Origin: Anaeropeptidivorans aminofermentans
GTDB taxonomy: Bacteria; Bacillota; Clostridia; Lachnospirales; UBA5962
Direction: 5' to 3'
NCBI RefSeq assembly: GCF_940670685.1
Contig: NZ_OW711693.1
Location: forward strand, 806,001 to 870,000
Length of the DNA stretch: 64,000 nt
Shown here: one piece after another, positions 7,879 to 17,178 of the stretch
Layout of the letters: every line of letters starts with the position of its first letter
Numbering within the stretch: the stretch's first letter is position 1
Notes under the pieces: model-generated
Databases searched by the model: none
The model's input: the letters and a program-made list of their open reading frames with translations, nothing else
Told to the model about the DNA's origin: nothing
Translations under genes and position numbers: made by a program

Positions 7879-9552
7879 ATGCAGGAGAGGTTGCAGAAAT
7901 TTTTTTCTAATATAAGTACCAATGTTTCAGATAAATGGAATAAGCTTGAGAAACCGCAAAAGATACGATTTTTTGCGGCTCTTGGCGTCTTAATCATATG
8001 TATAGGCCTCACGCTTTTCTTGACACTAAAGCCTAAATACGAAGTTCTTGTGGCGAACGAGGATATAACAACGATTTCCCAGGTCAAGACGGCTCTTGAT
8101 GAGGCAGGAATAAAAAATAAGGTTTTCGAGGGCGGGCGCTCCATAAAGGTAAGAGATAAGGACGTATTTGAGGCTCAGATTGCCGTAAGAGTGCATACGG
8201 ACGCATCGACTGCCATAGAGCCTGAGGAAGCCTTTACCACCCAAGACCTTTTTGCCAACAGCGGAATAGGCGTATCCGAAGGCGTAAAGAAGGAAATGAG
8301 CCGCGTCGCTCTTCAGGACAGGCTTGCCGCAATCATAAGGCGTATGCAGGGCATCGCCGATGCCATGATTGTTCTTAATATCCCTGAAACCAATGGGCTT
8401 TTTATTAAGGATAATCAGGTGACCACCGCATCGGTATTTATAACGGAAAGCGAAAAGACCACAAAAGAACAGGCTCAGGCCATCGCAAACACAGTTGCCG
8501 CCGGAGTTAAGGGTCTTACCCTTGATAATATAGTAATTACGAACCAATATAAAGAAGTGGTATTTCCCGTTGCAGATGAAAGCGAAGAGGAGAAGCTTGC
8601 CACGGAATACGAAAGAGAAATGCAGAGAAGAAGAGAGATGCAGTATGATATACTCACGCTTCTTTCTCCCATGTTTGATGATGTTAAGGTACATATCAAT
8701 CTTAAACTTGATAACAACAAAATAAAAGAAGAGGAAACAAGATATACGCCTTATACTGATGATGCCAGCACAGGTGTTCTTGCCTACAGCCAGAAAAATA
8801 CGGAAAGCGCTTCCGGCAGCGGAAATGCAGGAGAGGAACCAGGTTTATATTCCAATGACAGCGTTGCGGAAAGCTATCAGACACAAGCCGAATCGGGAAG
8901 CGATTTTAATGCATCTAAAAAAAGCAATACAGACGAATATAAAGTAAACGAGAGAAAAACCATAACCGAAAAAAGTGTGGGCGATGTGATTTTAAACGAG
9001 TCTTCCGCTTCCATTACGGCATTTAATTATAAAACCATACGCGAAGAGCAAATGAGGGCAAACGGCCTTCTTAACGATATAAGCTGGTATGAATATAAAC
9101 AAAACACAACGCCGAAAAGGCTTGATATTGACGAGGAGCTTGTAGAGGCCTTAAGAGTCGGTACGGGTCTTGAAAATCTCACCATTGTAGGGTATGAGGT
9201 ATATACCTTTGTTGACGAAGTTAAAGTACCCGTAGACTGGCAGCAAATCATCATCTACGTAATCCTTGTAATTCTCGTTCTTATGCTTGCTTACGGCTTG
9301 ATTAAGAGAAACCGTCAGGATATTGAAGAGGTTATTGTTGCCGCTAAAGAAGCTGAACCGGAGCTTGCAGTTGAAGACCTGCTTGTAAGTACCCAGCTTG
9401 AGGAGGCTAAGGAAGTAGAAGCGGAAAAATTGAAGGATATTGATTATACCCTTGAATCAGAGGTTAAAAAGCAGATTGATAAGTTTGTTGACGAAAAGCC
9501 TGATGCAGTTGCCCAGCTTCTTCGCAACTGGCTTCAGGAAGGTTGGGAGTGA
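7879..9552 (+). CDS. fliF: flagellar MS-ring protein FliF
   Basis: FliF builds the membrane/supramembrane ring on which switch and export gate assemble. The protein has 557 residues, the usual length. Transmembrane helices lie at about residues 31-50 and 455-474. Between them are the ring-building motifs (residues ~50-220, with SRVALQDRLAAIIRRM) and a Ser/Asn-rich loop (about 285-355). The cytoplasmic C terminus ends in VAQLLRNWLQEGWE, the segment that binds FliG. Confidence 0.97.
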   Translation: MQERLQKFFSNISTNVSDKWNKLEKPQKIRFFAALGVLIICIGLTLFLTLKPKYEVLVANEDITTISQVKTALDEAGIKNKVFEGGRSIKVRDKDVFEAQIAVRVHTDASTAIEPEEAFTTQDLFANSGIGVSEGVKKEMSRVALQDRLAAIIRRMQGIADAMIVLNIPETNGLFIKDNQVTTASVFITESEKTTKEQAQAIANTVAAGVKGLTLDNIVITNQYKEVVFPVADESEEEKLATEYEREMQRRREMQYDILTLLSPMFDDVKVHINLKLDNNKIKEEETRYTPYTDDASTGVLAYSQKNTESASGSGNAGEEPGLYSNDSVAESYQTQAESGSDFNASKKSNTDEYKVNERKTITEKSVGDVILNESSASITAFNYKTIREEQMRANGLLNDISWYEYKQNTTPKRLDIDEELVEALRVGTGLENLTIVGYEVYTFVDEVKVPVDWQQIIIYVILVILVLMLAYGLIKRNRQDIEEVIVAAKEAEPELAVEDLLVSTQLEEAKEVEAEKLKDIDYTLESEVKKQIDKFVDEKPDAVAQLLRNWLQEGWE

Positions 9553-9557
9553 TAAAT

Positions 9558-10586
9558 ATGCCTGAAAATATCGCAGCTTACATGGCCAGATATACCGGAA
9601 GACAAAAGGCCGGAATTTTGCTTATTACTCTTGGGCCTGAAAAATCGGCGCAGATATTTAAGCATCTTAAAGAAGAAGAAATAGAAGCTATTACCTTGGA
9701 AATAGCAAATATTACTACAGTTCTGCCGGAAGTTAAAGAAGCGGTGCTTGACGAATTTTATCAGATATGCCTTGCACAGCAGTATATTACGGAAGGCGGT
9801 ATCACTTACGCCAAACAGATTCTCGAGAAGGCCCTCGGAGAACAGAAGGCCTTTGAGATTATTTCAAAGATGACAAGCTCTTTGCAGGTGCGTCCTTTCG
9901 ACTTTGTAAGAAAGGCCGATGCCAACCAGGTTATAAACTTTATACAAAACGAGCATCCCCAGACGATAGCCCTTATTTTATCTTATCTTAAGCCGCAGCA
10001 GGCAGGGCAGGTGCTTTCAGAGCTTGCGCCGGAAAAGCAGGCAGACGTCGTAAGAAGAATTGCCGTTATGAACAGAACCTCCCCTGAGGTAATCAAAGAA
10101 GTTGAACATGCCCTTGAGAAAAAATTCTCAAACCTTGTTACAGAAGGCTATGCCACTATCGGCGGTATCGATTCCGTTGTAGATATATTAAACTCTGTTG
10201 ACAGAACAACGGAGAAGAATATTATGGAAACCCTTGAAGTTGACGATTACGAGCTTTCCGATGAAATCAGGAAGAAAATGTTCATCTTTGACGACATTAT
10301 CTCCCTTTCCAACAGAGACGTACAGCTTGTGCTTCGTCAGGATATTGACAATAAGGAACTTGCCATTGCCCTTAAAGGCGCCAATGAAGAGGTTAAGAAG
10401 CTTATCTTCTCAAACCTTTCAAAGCGCCTTGCAGCCATGATAAAAGAGGATATGGAATTTATGGGTCCTGTCCGCAAGGCGGATGTTGAGGAAGCTCAGC
10501 AGAAGATTGTTGCCGTTATCAGAAGGCTTCAGGATACAGGTGAAATTATTGTTGCAAGAGGCGGGGGAGATGAGGTAATTGTCTAA
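9558..10586 (+). CDS. fliG: flagellar motor switch protein FliG
   Basis: FliG is the rotor protein that contacts MotA. It starts at ATG 9558, 8 bases after GGGAG. A longer TTG start at 9543 would overlap fliF. The product has 342 residues, matching the family. TGRQKAGILLITLGPE marks the FliF-binding N domain. NEHPQTIALILSYL is the EHPQ motif of the middle domain. The C-terminal torque helix holds the charged IDNKELAIALKGANEEVKK region. Its 3' end overlaps fliH by 8 bases. Confidence 0.97.
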   Translation: MPENIAAYMARYTGRQKAGILLITLGPEKSAQIFKHLKEEEIEAITLEIANITTVLPEVKEAVLDEFYQICLAQQYITEGGITYAKQILEKALGEQKAFEIISKMTSSLQVRPFDFVRKADANQVINFIQNEHPQTIALILSYLKPQQAGQVLSELAPEKQADVVRRIAVMNRTSPEVIKEVEHALEKKFSNLVTEGYATIGGIDSVVDILNSVDRTTEKNIMETLEVDDYELSDEIRKKMFIFDDIISLSNRDVQLVLRQDIDNKELAIALKGANEEVKKLIFSNLSKRLAAMIKEDMEFMGPVRKADVEEAQQKIVAVIRRLQDTGEIIVARGGGDEVIV

Positions 10587-11409
10587 GATATTTAAGGCTT
10601 CGAACATAGTCGTCGACAAAAACAACAGAGTGAGCATTGCAGTTATGCCTGCGCCTGAGCCAGAGCCTATAAAAGAAGAGAAGACCCTCGAAAACAATAT
10701 AGCGGAAATACCGGAAGAATTGAAAGCCTCTCAAGAAAAGCTCCTTAAAGAAACAGAAATAATAATCCAAAAGAAGCTGAAAGAAGCTGAAATGAAAACC
10801 CAGGAAATAATTCAATCTGCTGAAGAAGAAAAAGCAGCGATTATAGAACAAGCACAGATTGAAGGCGAGGATTTACGCCTTAAGGCAATAAAGACAGGCG
10901 AAGAAGAAGCTGAAACCATACGAGAAGACGCAAGAAAAAAAGGCTATGACGACGGTATGGCCATAGGTGTTAAAAAGGGTGAAGAAATTAAAGAAGAAGC
11001 CCTTAAAATCAGAGAAGATGCCGTTAAATACAAAGAAGAACTAATCGAAAGCACCGAGCCGGAAATCGTCGAGCTTATTTTAGGTCTTGTGAAGAAGCTT
11101 GTTTCCGATGAAGTAGATATCAATCCGGATGTAGTGCTTCTGTTGATTAAAAAGGGACTAAGACAAGCCACCATGACGGGAGATATTTCCGTTCATATTT
11201 CCAAAGAAGATTTCGAACATGCCGTTAAAAATAAAAACAGTATTCTTGCCACTGTTGAAACCATGGCAAATATAGAATTTATGGAAGATATGGCCTTATC
11301 CAAAGGCCAATGCATTATAGAAACCTCCTTTGGCAGTATTAATTGCAATATAGAAGATCAGTATAAGGAACTAAAAAAGAATATGTATTTCATATTGAAA
11401 AACAGGTGA
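10579..11409 (+). CDS. fliH: flagellar export stator FliH
   Basis: FliH holds the FliI ATPase at the export gate, like the peripheral stalk of F-ATPase. The gene starts at TTG 10579 after GGGGGAGATGAGG, within the end of fliG. The 276 residues contain a long charged coiled coil (about 45-150) with GxxxG-like small-residue spacing and a C-terminal globular domain (VNPDVVLLLIKKGLRQ-like region, ~175-270). The order fliG-fliH-fliI supports the call. Confidence 0.93.
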   Translation: MSKIFKASNIVVDKNNRVSIAVMPAPEPEPIKEEKTLENNIAEIPEELKASQEKLLKETEIIIQKKLKEAEMKTQEIIQSAEEEKAAIIEQAQIEGEDLRLKAIKTGEEEAETIREDARKKGYDDGMAIGVKKGEEIKEEALKIREDAVKYKEELIESTEPEIVELILGLVKKLVSDEVDINPDVVLLLIKKGLRQATMTGDISVHISKEDFEHAVKNKNSILATVETMANIEFMEDMALSKGQCIIETSFGSINCNIEDQYKELKKNMYFILKNR

Positions 11410-11413
11410 TGTT

Positions 11414-12727
11414 GTGAGCCAGATGCTTGATTTAAAAAAATACCGCGGCTTGTTTGAACGCTCTTACATAAAAAAATTCGGAAGAGTAACTCAAGTAGTA
11501 GGACTTACAATTGAATCCATTGGTCCGGACGTTAACGTCGGGAGCAAATGCTTCATAAAAAGCAATAATGAAAAACCGCCTGTTATGGCGGAAGTGGTGG
11601 GCTTTGTAGATAATAAAATACTTCTGATGCCCCTTGGAAAAATGGAGGGCATCGGCCCCGGCTCTATTGTTGAAGCAAGCGATTTGCCTATTACCGTTAA
11701 AGTATCCGACGATATTCTCGGAAGGATTTTAAACGGCTTAGGGGATCCTATGGACGGCGGGCCTGATATTATAAACGGCAGGAATATGCCCATATCAAAT
11801 AATGCGCCGGACCCTTTGAAAAGAAACAGAATTGCAGAGCCGCTTCCTCTTGGCGTAAAGGCCATAGACGGTCTTTTGACCATTGGAAAGGGCCAGAGGG
11901 TAGGCATATTTGCAGGAAGCGGCGTTGGAAAATCCACCCTTATGGGTATGATTGCAAGAAATACAAAGGCCGATGTTAATGTCATTGCTCTTATTGGAGA
12001 GCGGGGAAGAGAAGTAAGAGAATTTATAGAAAAAGACTTGGGTGAAGAAGGCCTTCAAAGAAGCGTCCTGGTAATAGCCACCTCAGACCAGCCGGCCCTT
12101 GTAAGAATAAAGGCGGCCCAGGCAGCGACTTCCGTTGCAGAGTATTTTAGGGACAAGGGTTTAGATGTACTCCTTTTGATGGACTCTCTTACAAGATATG
12201 CCATGGCCCAAAGGGAAGTCGGCCTTGCAACAGGAGAACCTCCCGTTTCGAGAGGGTATACCCCTTCAGTGTTTTCTGTAATGCCTCAGCTTCTTGAAAG
12301 AGCGGGAAATTCCGATAAAGGTTCTATTACAGGTCTTTATACGGTTCTTGTAGACGGAGACGATCTTACAGAGCCGGTTACGGATACTGCCAGGGGAATT
12401 TTGGACGGGCATATCGTTTTAGACAGAAAAATAGCCAACAAAAACCATTATCCGGCAATAGACGTTTTAGCCAGCGTATCCCGTGTAATGGGTGATATAG
12501 TTACACCTGAACATAAAAAAAATGCCAATCTTATAAAAAAGACTATGGCTGTATATAGCGGTGCCGAGGATTTGATTAATATAGGCGCTTACGCCGCAGG
12601 CAGTAACCCCGAGATTGACTATGCAATAAAGAAGAACAGGGCAATTCAAGACTTCTTAACCCAGACAGTAGAAGAAAAATTTGACTTTGATGAAGTGACC
12701 GATCAAATGTCTCAGATAATTTCCTGA
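11414..12727 (+). CDS. fliI: flagellum-specific ATPase FliI
   Basis: FliI is the hexameric ATPase that energises substrate docking and unfolding at the flagellar type III export apparatus. It has 437 residues. The Walker A motif GSGVGKST lies at residues 168-175, followed by the Walker B region (DVLLLMDSLTRYAMAQRE) and the family signature PSVFSVMPQLLERAG. The start is GTG 11414 after AGGTGAT, 4 bases beyond fliH. It resembles F1-beta, but the context and the sequence TDTARGILDGHIVLDR mark FliI. Confidence 0.97.
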   Translation: MSQMLDLKKYRGLFERSYIKKFGRVTQVVGLTIESIGPDVNVGSKCFIKSNNEKPPVMAEVVGFVDNKILLMPLGKMEGIGPGSIVEASDLPITVKVSDDILGRILNGLGDPMDGGPDIINGRNMPISNNAPDPLKRNRIAEPLPLGVKAIDGLLTIGKGQRVGIFAGSGVGKSTLMGMIARNTKADVNVIALIGERGREVREFIEKDLGEEGLQRSVLVIATSDQPALVRIKAAQAATSVAEYFRDKGLDVLLLMDSLTRYAMAQREVGLATGEPPVSRGYTPSVFSVMPQLLERAGNSDKGSITGLYTVLVDGDDLTEPVTDTARGILDGHIVLDRKIANKNHYPAIDVLASVSRVMGDIVTPEHKKNANLIKKTMAVYSGAEDLINIGAYAAGSNPEIDYAIKKNRAIQDFLTQTVEEKFDFDEVTDQMSQIIS

Positions 12728-12751
12728 TTATATATTTAAGGAGCGGTTATT

Positions 12752-13189
12752 TTGGCTAAATTTACTTTTTCCATGGAAAGCATCCTTAAAATAAAATACA
12801 GCCTTGAGGAACAAAAAAAGCAGGAATTCGGCATGGCTATGAAAAAGCTGGAGGCAGAAAAAATCCTTTTAAATAGCCTCAATAAAAGGCGGGAAGATTC
12901 TGTCGCCACGTTTAAAGTAAATGTTTCCTCAGCTATAAACCCTAAGGAATCAGCCGACTTTTCAAATTACATAGAAGCTTTGAAATTTAAAATAGAAGAG
13001 CAGGCCATAAAAGTTAAAAGGGCCAATGCGGAAGTTGAGAAAAAAAGAGAAGAGCTTGTAGAAGCCACAAAAGAGAAGAAAAAATTTGAAAAGCTAAAAG
13101 AAAACCAGCATGAAAATTATATTATAGAAGAAAAACGAAGCGAACAAAGAGTTACCGATGAAATCGTCAGCTATAAATATAACAGCTAG
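12752..13189 (+). CDS. fliJ: flagellar export chaperone FliJ
   Basis: FliJ is the coiled-coil stalk of the FliI ring and an escort for export chaperones. The 145-residue product is almost entirely a charged helical coiled coil rich in Lys and Glu, beginning KFTFSMESILKIKYSLEEQKK. It starts at TTG 12752, 8 bases after AAGGAG. Sequence alone is low in information; the position directly after fliI makes the call. Confidence 0.88.
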   Translation: MAKFTFSMESILKIKYSLEEQKKQEFGMAMKKLEAEKILLNSLNKRREDSVATFKVNVSSAINPKESADFSNYIEALKFKIEEQAIKVKRANAEVEKKREELVEATKEKKKFEKLKENQHENYIIEEKRSEQRVTDEIVSYKYNS

Positions 13190-13227
13190 GCTTTGCCTTA
13201 TGGCATTGCCCTTTACCGGAGGCGTGT

Positions 13228-14103
13228 ATGGCGTTATTTAAGAAAAAGGAAAAAATTGAAGAGGCTAAGGACTTGGACGATGAGCTGTATGTAGAAGACA
13301 GCGACGCCTCAGAGGATTCTCCCATAAGGCCTATAGGTGAAGCCGTCGGAGAAGAACCTCAGGAAGCCTCTGATAAAAAAGAAAAAAAGAAAAAAGAAAA
13401 GAAGCCTAAAAAGGAAAAAAAACCTAAAAAAGAAGGCAAGAGTATTGGCAGAAGGCTTATTATGCTTCTTTTCATTACTGCTTTTATCGCCGGAATTTTA
13501 TATGGTGCCTATAGATTTAATTTGTTTGGCATGGGGAATATCAATTTTAAAAGCATAAGAGAAAAGCTTCCCATAGCTAATAATCTTATACTTCCCGATG
13601 ATTCTAAGCCTGATGCTGAGGAATTAAGCCTTAAAATTTCAGAGCTTGAGGGAAAAATAAAATCTCTTGAAGAAGAAAAATCAGACCTTGAAAAAAGAAA
13701 TGAGCTTTACGCCCAAGAGGTATTAAGGCTTAAAGAATTTGAATCCCAGCAGCTTGAATTCAGAGCGGAAAAGGAAGAATTTGACAGAATGATTGCATCT
13801 GAAAAACCTTCAGAATATGAGAAATTTTACAGTCAGATTTCTCCTGAAAATGCCGAAATAATATACAGAGAGATTGTTGGTGAAATAAGTTCTTCAAAAG
13901 AATTTAAAAAGTATATCAGCACCTTCCAGAATATGGACGAGTCTGCTGCCGCAGGTATATTTGAGAAAATGGTTTCAACCGATATTGATTTGGTGGTAAG
14001 CATATTGAAAGCGCTTCCGGCAGAGCAAAGCGCTTCCGTATTGGCGGCTATGAAGCCGGAAAGCGCCGCCATGGCAACAAAAAGGATGTACCCTGAGAAC
14101 TAA
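13228..14103 (+). CDS. MotE-like flagellar protein (YlxF position)
   Basis: This 291-residue protein has an acidic N terminus, a Lys-rich block (about residues 48-72), one transmembrane helix (about 74-95), a coiled coil (about 128-185) and a C-terminal MgtE-N/MotE-like domain (PENAEIIYREIV...LLKALPAEQSASVLAAMKPESAA). MotE-family proteins chaperone MotC in rhizobia, and B. subtilis YlxF occupies the same place between fliJ and fliK. It may link the stator or export apparatus to the membrane. Precise role unknown. Confidence 0.8.
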   Translation: MALFKKKEKIEEAKDLDDELYVEDSDASEDSPIRPIGEAVGEEPQEASDKKEKKKKEKKPKKEKKPKKEGKSIGRRLIMLLFITAFIAGILYGAYRFNLFGMGNINFKSIREKLPIANNLILPDDSKPDAEELSLKISELEGKIKSLEEEKSDLEKRNELYAQEVLRLKEFESQQLEFRAEKEEFDRMIASEKPSEYEKFYSQISPENAEIIYREIVGEISSSKEFKKYISTFQNMDESAAAGIFEKMVSTDIDLVVSILKALPAEQSASVLAAMKPESAAMATKRMYPEN

Positions 14104-14137
14104 TGTGAGGCCTGAATTTAAAAGGGCTTGACATATA

Positions 14138-14176
14138 CAGTAAATAAACTTCAAAAAAGACTAAATTTATTTACTG
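14138..14176. repeat. short inverted repeat before fliK
   Basis: CAGTAAATAAA at 14138-14148 and its exact complement TTTATTTACTG at 14166-14176 enclose 17 bases. It resembles the ends of the TATAGTAAATTT palindromes and may be a minimal member. It sits 58 bases before fliK. Confidence 0.5.
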
Positions 14177-14233
14177 GACCTAATATGTATAGCCGGCCGA
14201 GTGCCGGTCAAAGAAAATAATAGGAGGTGAAAA

Positions 14234-15592
14234 ATGAATATTACAGGAGCATTTTTTGAAGGAATGAATGTGAAGTCTCTTCAGCTTAAAGATGCAAGCA
14301 TATCCGATGGAAATGGATTTAAAGACACTTTTTCAAAGGTAAGCTCAAATACCAGAGAGCCTGTGGAAAATAAAACAAAGGCTCCCAAGGAAGCAAATAA
14401 CCAAAGGCCAAGGGAAGACGTTCAGAACAAGCCTTCAGAAGACGATACGCAAAGGGATAAAATCCAAAAGCCTGAAGTTAAGGAAGATACCGCTAAAAAA
14501 GAAGTTTCTTCTAAGGAAACAAAGGAAACCAAAGAGGCGGAAGTAATAAAGCCTGCTTTGGCGGAAGAAAAACCAGACCTTAACGCAGAAATTCTAGCTC
14601 TTATATGCGCCCAGCTTAATATTGAGCCCGAAAAGCTTCAAGACATGCTTAAAGAGCTTAATATCGAGCCTTCGGAGCTTTTAGAAGGCGGAAATATGAA
14701 TAAGCTTATTCAAAAGGTATTTGACGTTAATAATTCCGTAGAGCTTCTTAAGATACCGGATATTGAAAAAATTATCAAAAATCTTGAAGAGGAAATTTTA
14801 AAGCTTTCTAAGGATACGGTAAATATCCCGATAGAATCAGTTGAATCTGCAAAAACAGAAACTGTTAAGGCAATAAGTATTCAGCCGCCTAAAGAAGCAA
14901 CTCTTTCTGTAAGCTCAAGTAATGAAGAGACAGGCTTAACCGATACGGATTCATCGAATACCACAGCAGTAACTGCAGAAACAGTAAAAACTGTAAAGGC
15001 TCCTTCTTCTGAAAAAAATCAGGACCAGCCTGCAATGGATTTATCACAGGATAGCGGCGATGCTTTGCTTGAGAATACTCTTGAAATCAATGTCCATGGC
15101 ATCACCACAGATTTCAAAGCCGTAACAAATAATCAAATTAAGGCAGAAGCAGTTAAAAACGTAAATCCTCAGGAAGTTATAACCCAGATTGTGGACAAAA
15201 TTAAAATTGACGTTAAGGCCAATTCTTCAGAAGTGAGAATGACCATAAAGCCGGAGTCTCTAGGAGAAGTATCTCTTAAGGTTGCCACTGAAAACGGCAT
15301 TATTACCGCTCAGTTTATAGCGGAAAGCCAGAGGGTTAAAGAAATTATTGAATCTAATTTCAACCAGCTTAAAGATGCCTTAAACCAGCAGGGAATCAAT
15401 ATTTCCCAGATGTCCGTAAGTGTTTCCCAAGGGGATAAGGAAAAGCATATGCAGCAATTCCAGCAGGAAAAAAGCAAATCTCAAATGAGAATAAATGCTA
15501 TCCTTAACGGAATAGAGCAGGAAGGCCAGATGATTCCAGAGGAAATAGACACTAGAAAAATTTATCAAAACAAGGTTGAATATGTAATTTAA
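14234..15592 (+). CDS. fliK: flagellar hook-length control protein FliK
   Basis: FliK is secreted as a ruler that sets hook length and switches export specificity. The 452-residue protein has a long Lys/Glu/Pro/Ser-rich N-terminal part of low complexity (about 20-330) and a conserved C-terminal Flg_hook domain. The core VRMTIKPESLGEVSLKV lies near residues 335-351, followed by a Gln-rich tail (QFQQEKSKSQ). The start ATG has AGGAGGTG upstream. Position before flgD is standard. Confidence 0.93.
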   Translation: MNITGAFFEGMNVKSLQLKDASISDGNGFKDTFSKVSSNTREPVENKTKAPKEANNQRPREDVQNKPSEDDTQRDKIQKPEVKEDTAKKEVSSKETKETKEAEVIKPALAEEKPDLNAEILALICAQLNIEPEKLQDMLKELNIEPSELLEGGNMNKLIQKVFDVNNSVELLKIPDIEKIIKNLEEEILKLSKDTVNIPIESVESAKTETVKAISIQPPKEATLSVSSSNEETGLTDTDSSNTTAVTAETVKTVKAPSSEKNQDQPAMDLSQDSGDALLENTLEINVHGITTDFKAVTNNQIKAEAVKNVNPQEVITQIVDKIKIDVKANSSEVRMTIKPESLGEVSLKVATENGIITAQFIAESQRVKEIIESNFNQLKDALNQQGINISQMSVSVSQGDKEKHMQQFQQEKSKSQMRINAILNGIEQEGQMIPEEIDTRKIYQNKVEYVI

Positions 15593-15623
15593 AGACTTAA
15601 ATATCCGGGAAAGGAGGAAAACA

Positions 15624-16550
15624 ATGGCAGATACAAATTCAGTAAACACGTCAGGGCTTTGGACGGACTATATCAGCGGCGGAGATAAAAGCAGCTCAAA
15701 ATTAGGTTCAAGAGAAGTGAATTCCAATCTTGATAAGGACGCATTTTTAAGGCTTTTAGTAACCCAGCTTCAATATCAAGACCCTTTAAACCCCATGGAT
15801 GATAAGGAATTCCTCTCTCAGATGGCGCAGTTTACCTCTCTTGAGCAGATGAACAATATGAATGCAAGCGTATCGAAAAGCCAGGCCTTTTCTATGATAG
15901 GAAAGCTCGTAATCGGTACCATTTACGATGAAAAGACCAATACCTATGAAGAAGTGGCAGGACAGGTTCAATACGTTACGCTTAAAAAAGGCGAGCCTTA
16001 TCTCGTGATAAACGGCAAGGAAATGTCCGTAAACGATGTTGAAAACGTATACGAGATACAGCTTGACAGCATAAATTCAAATGTTGCAACTTCTCAGAGC
16101 CTGAACCTTATTGGAAAACATATTCAAACGATTATCAGGGATTCCAGCGGAACGCCTATAGAATATATCGAAGGCATCGTAAACTACATTAAATTCGATA
16201 AAGGCACACCGATTCTTATGGTTGGCAGTAAAGAGATCTATCCAAGTAACGTTATGGGAATATCCAACGGCAACATGCTTCTCGGTAAACCCATAAAAAC
16301 CGAATTTGGAGAAGGAACCATCGATTCCATAAAATACATAAATGGAGAACCTAAGGTTATAGCAAACGGCAATCAGGTGGATTTGGAGGACCTTGCACAT
16401 CTTTCTCAAGCTTATCTTTTGGTAGGCCAAGAAATAGGATATGGGAATATATCGGGCGAAGTTACCGGCATAGAGCTTATTAAAGGCGAGGTTTACCTGA
16501 ACGTAGGCAATGAATCTATTTCTTATAAAAAATATACGGGAATAGAGTAA
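15624..16550 (+). CDS. flgD: hook cap / scaffolding protein FlgD with repeat tail
   Basis: FlgD caps the growing hook and guides FlgE assembly. Residues 36-90 hold the conserved export/scaffold part (LDKDAFLRLLVTQLQYQDPLNP...FTSLEQM). At 308 residues it is longer than most FlgD proteins. The C terminus looks like four tandem modules of about 45-55 residues (91-143, 162-213, 219-260, 264-307), each with IG+xI, a GxVxxI strand and KGxPxLxV. The start has AAAGGAGG upstream. It lies between fliK and the TIGR02530 gene. Confidence 0.93.
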   Translation: MADTNSVNTSGLWTDYISGGDKSSSKLGSREVNSNLDKDAFLRLLVTQLQYQDPLNPMDDKEFLSQMAQFTSLEQMNNMNASVSKSQAFSMIGKLVIGTIYDEKTNTYEEVAGQVQYVTLKKGEPYLVINGKEMSVNDVENVYEIQLDSINSNVATSQSLNLIGKHIQTIIRDSSGTPIEYIEGIVNYIKFDKGTPILMVGSKEIYPSNVMGISNGNMLLGKPIKTEFGEGTIDSIKYINGEPKVIANGNQVDLEDLAHLSQAYLLVGQEIGYGNISGEVTGIELIKGEVYLNVGNESISYKKYTGIE

Positions 16551-16562
16551 GGCGGTATAAAT

Positions 16563-16940
16563 ATGAGCCAATATAATCAGATGATGATTCATAGAATCAA
16601 TAGCCAGACTACGGCGAAACCGGTAGAAAGAACCATTCAAACCAAGGCGGAGAGCTTCAGTGATATTTTAAATAAGAAGCTTGACGAAAGCTCGGAACTC
16701 CAGTTTTCAAAACATGCAACCTCCCGTATCGGCGGAAGAGACATCGATTTGACTGAGGAGCAGCTGAAAAGGGTTGAAGAAGGTGTTAAGGAAGCCGGCA
16801 GAAAGGGTATTAAAGATTCCCTTGTGCTTGTAGACGGCGTTGCCCTTTTAGTTAACGTAAATTCCAAAACGGTGGTTACGGCAATTAAAGGCGGCGGCAA
16901 AAATGTTTTCACCAATATTGACGGTGCAGTAATCGTATAG
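16563..16940 (+). CDS. TIGR02530-family flagellar operon protein
   Basis: This 125-residue protein matches the pattern of the conserved flagellar operon protein family found between flgD and flgE in Firmicutes. The core is FSKHATSRIGGRDIDLTEEQL (about 50-70) with a C-terminal strand LVDGVALLVNVNSKTVVTAI. It may be a hook-assembly factor, but its function is not defined. It starts 12 bases after flgD behind a weak GGCGG site. Confidence 0.85.
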   Translation: MSQYNQMMIHRINSQTTAKPVERTIQTKAESFSDILNKKLDESSELQFSKHATSRIGGRDIDLTEEQLKRVEEGVKEAGRKGIKDSLVLVDGVALLVNVNSKTVVTAIKGGGKNVFTNIDGAVIV

Positions 16941-17062
16941 CCGGACCTTTTTAAGGGGGCTTAATATTCCCGAACGACAGACGGAATATACTGCATGAGT
17001 ATCAATAACCTTGAAAAATACAGATAAAGGCTTGTGATATTTTTTAAGGGAGAGCTTAGGAT

Positions 17063-17098
17063 TATACTTAACAGTAAAGTGAAAGCAGGTTAAGTATA
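17063..17098. repeat. inverted repeat upstream of flgE
   Basis: TATACTTAAC at 17063-17072 and GTTAAGTATA at 17089-17098 are exact complements around a 16-base loop. Five more A residues follow. It lies in the 238-base gap before flgE. No T tract follows on the plus strand, so it could be an operator or RNA structure rather than a terminator. Confidence 0.45.
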
Positions 17099-17178
17099 AA
17101 AAACAATTAAAGTCCTTTGCAGCCGGGCGCAGTAAATAATAAAATATCCGGTCTGCTATCTAAGAGGAGGTCATTTAT

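Noticed and set aside
8026-8694. Long antisense frames inside fliF and other genes
   Set aside because: They are shadows of well-supported genes on the other strand, with no ribosome sites and no protein-family character.
14128-14156. TTGACA before fliK as a promoter
   Set aside because: The matching -10 position reads TCAAAA and the region is better explained by the short inverted repeat.
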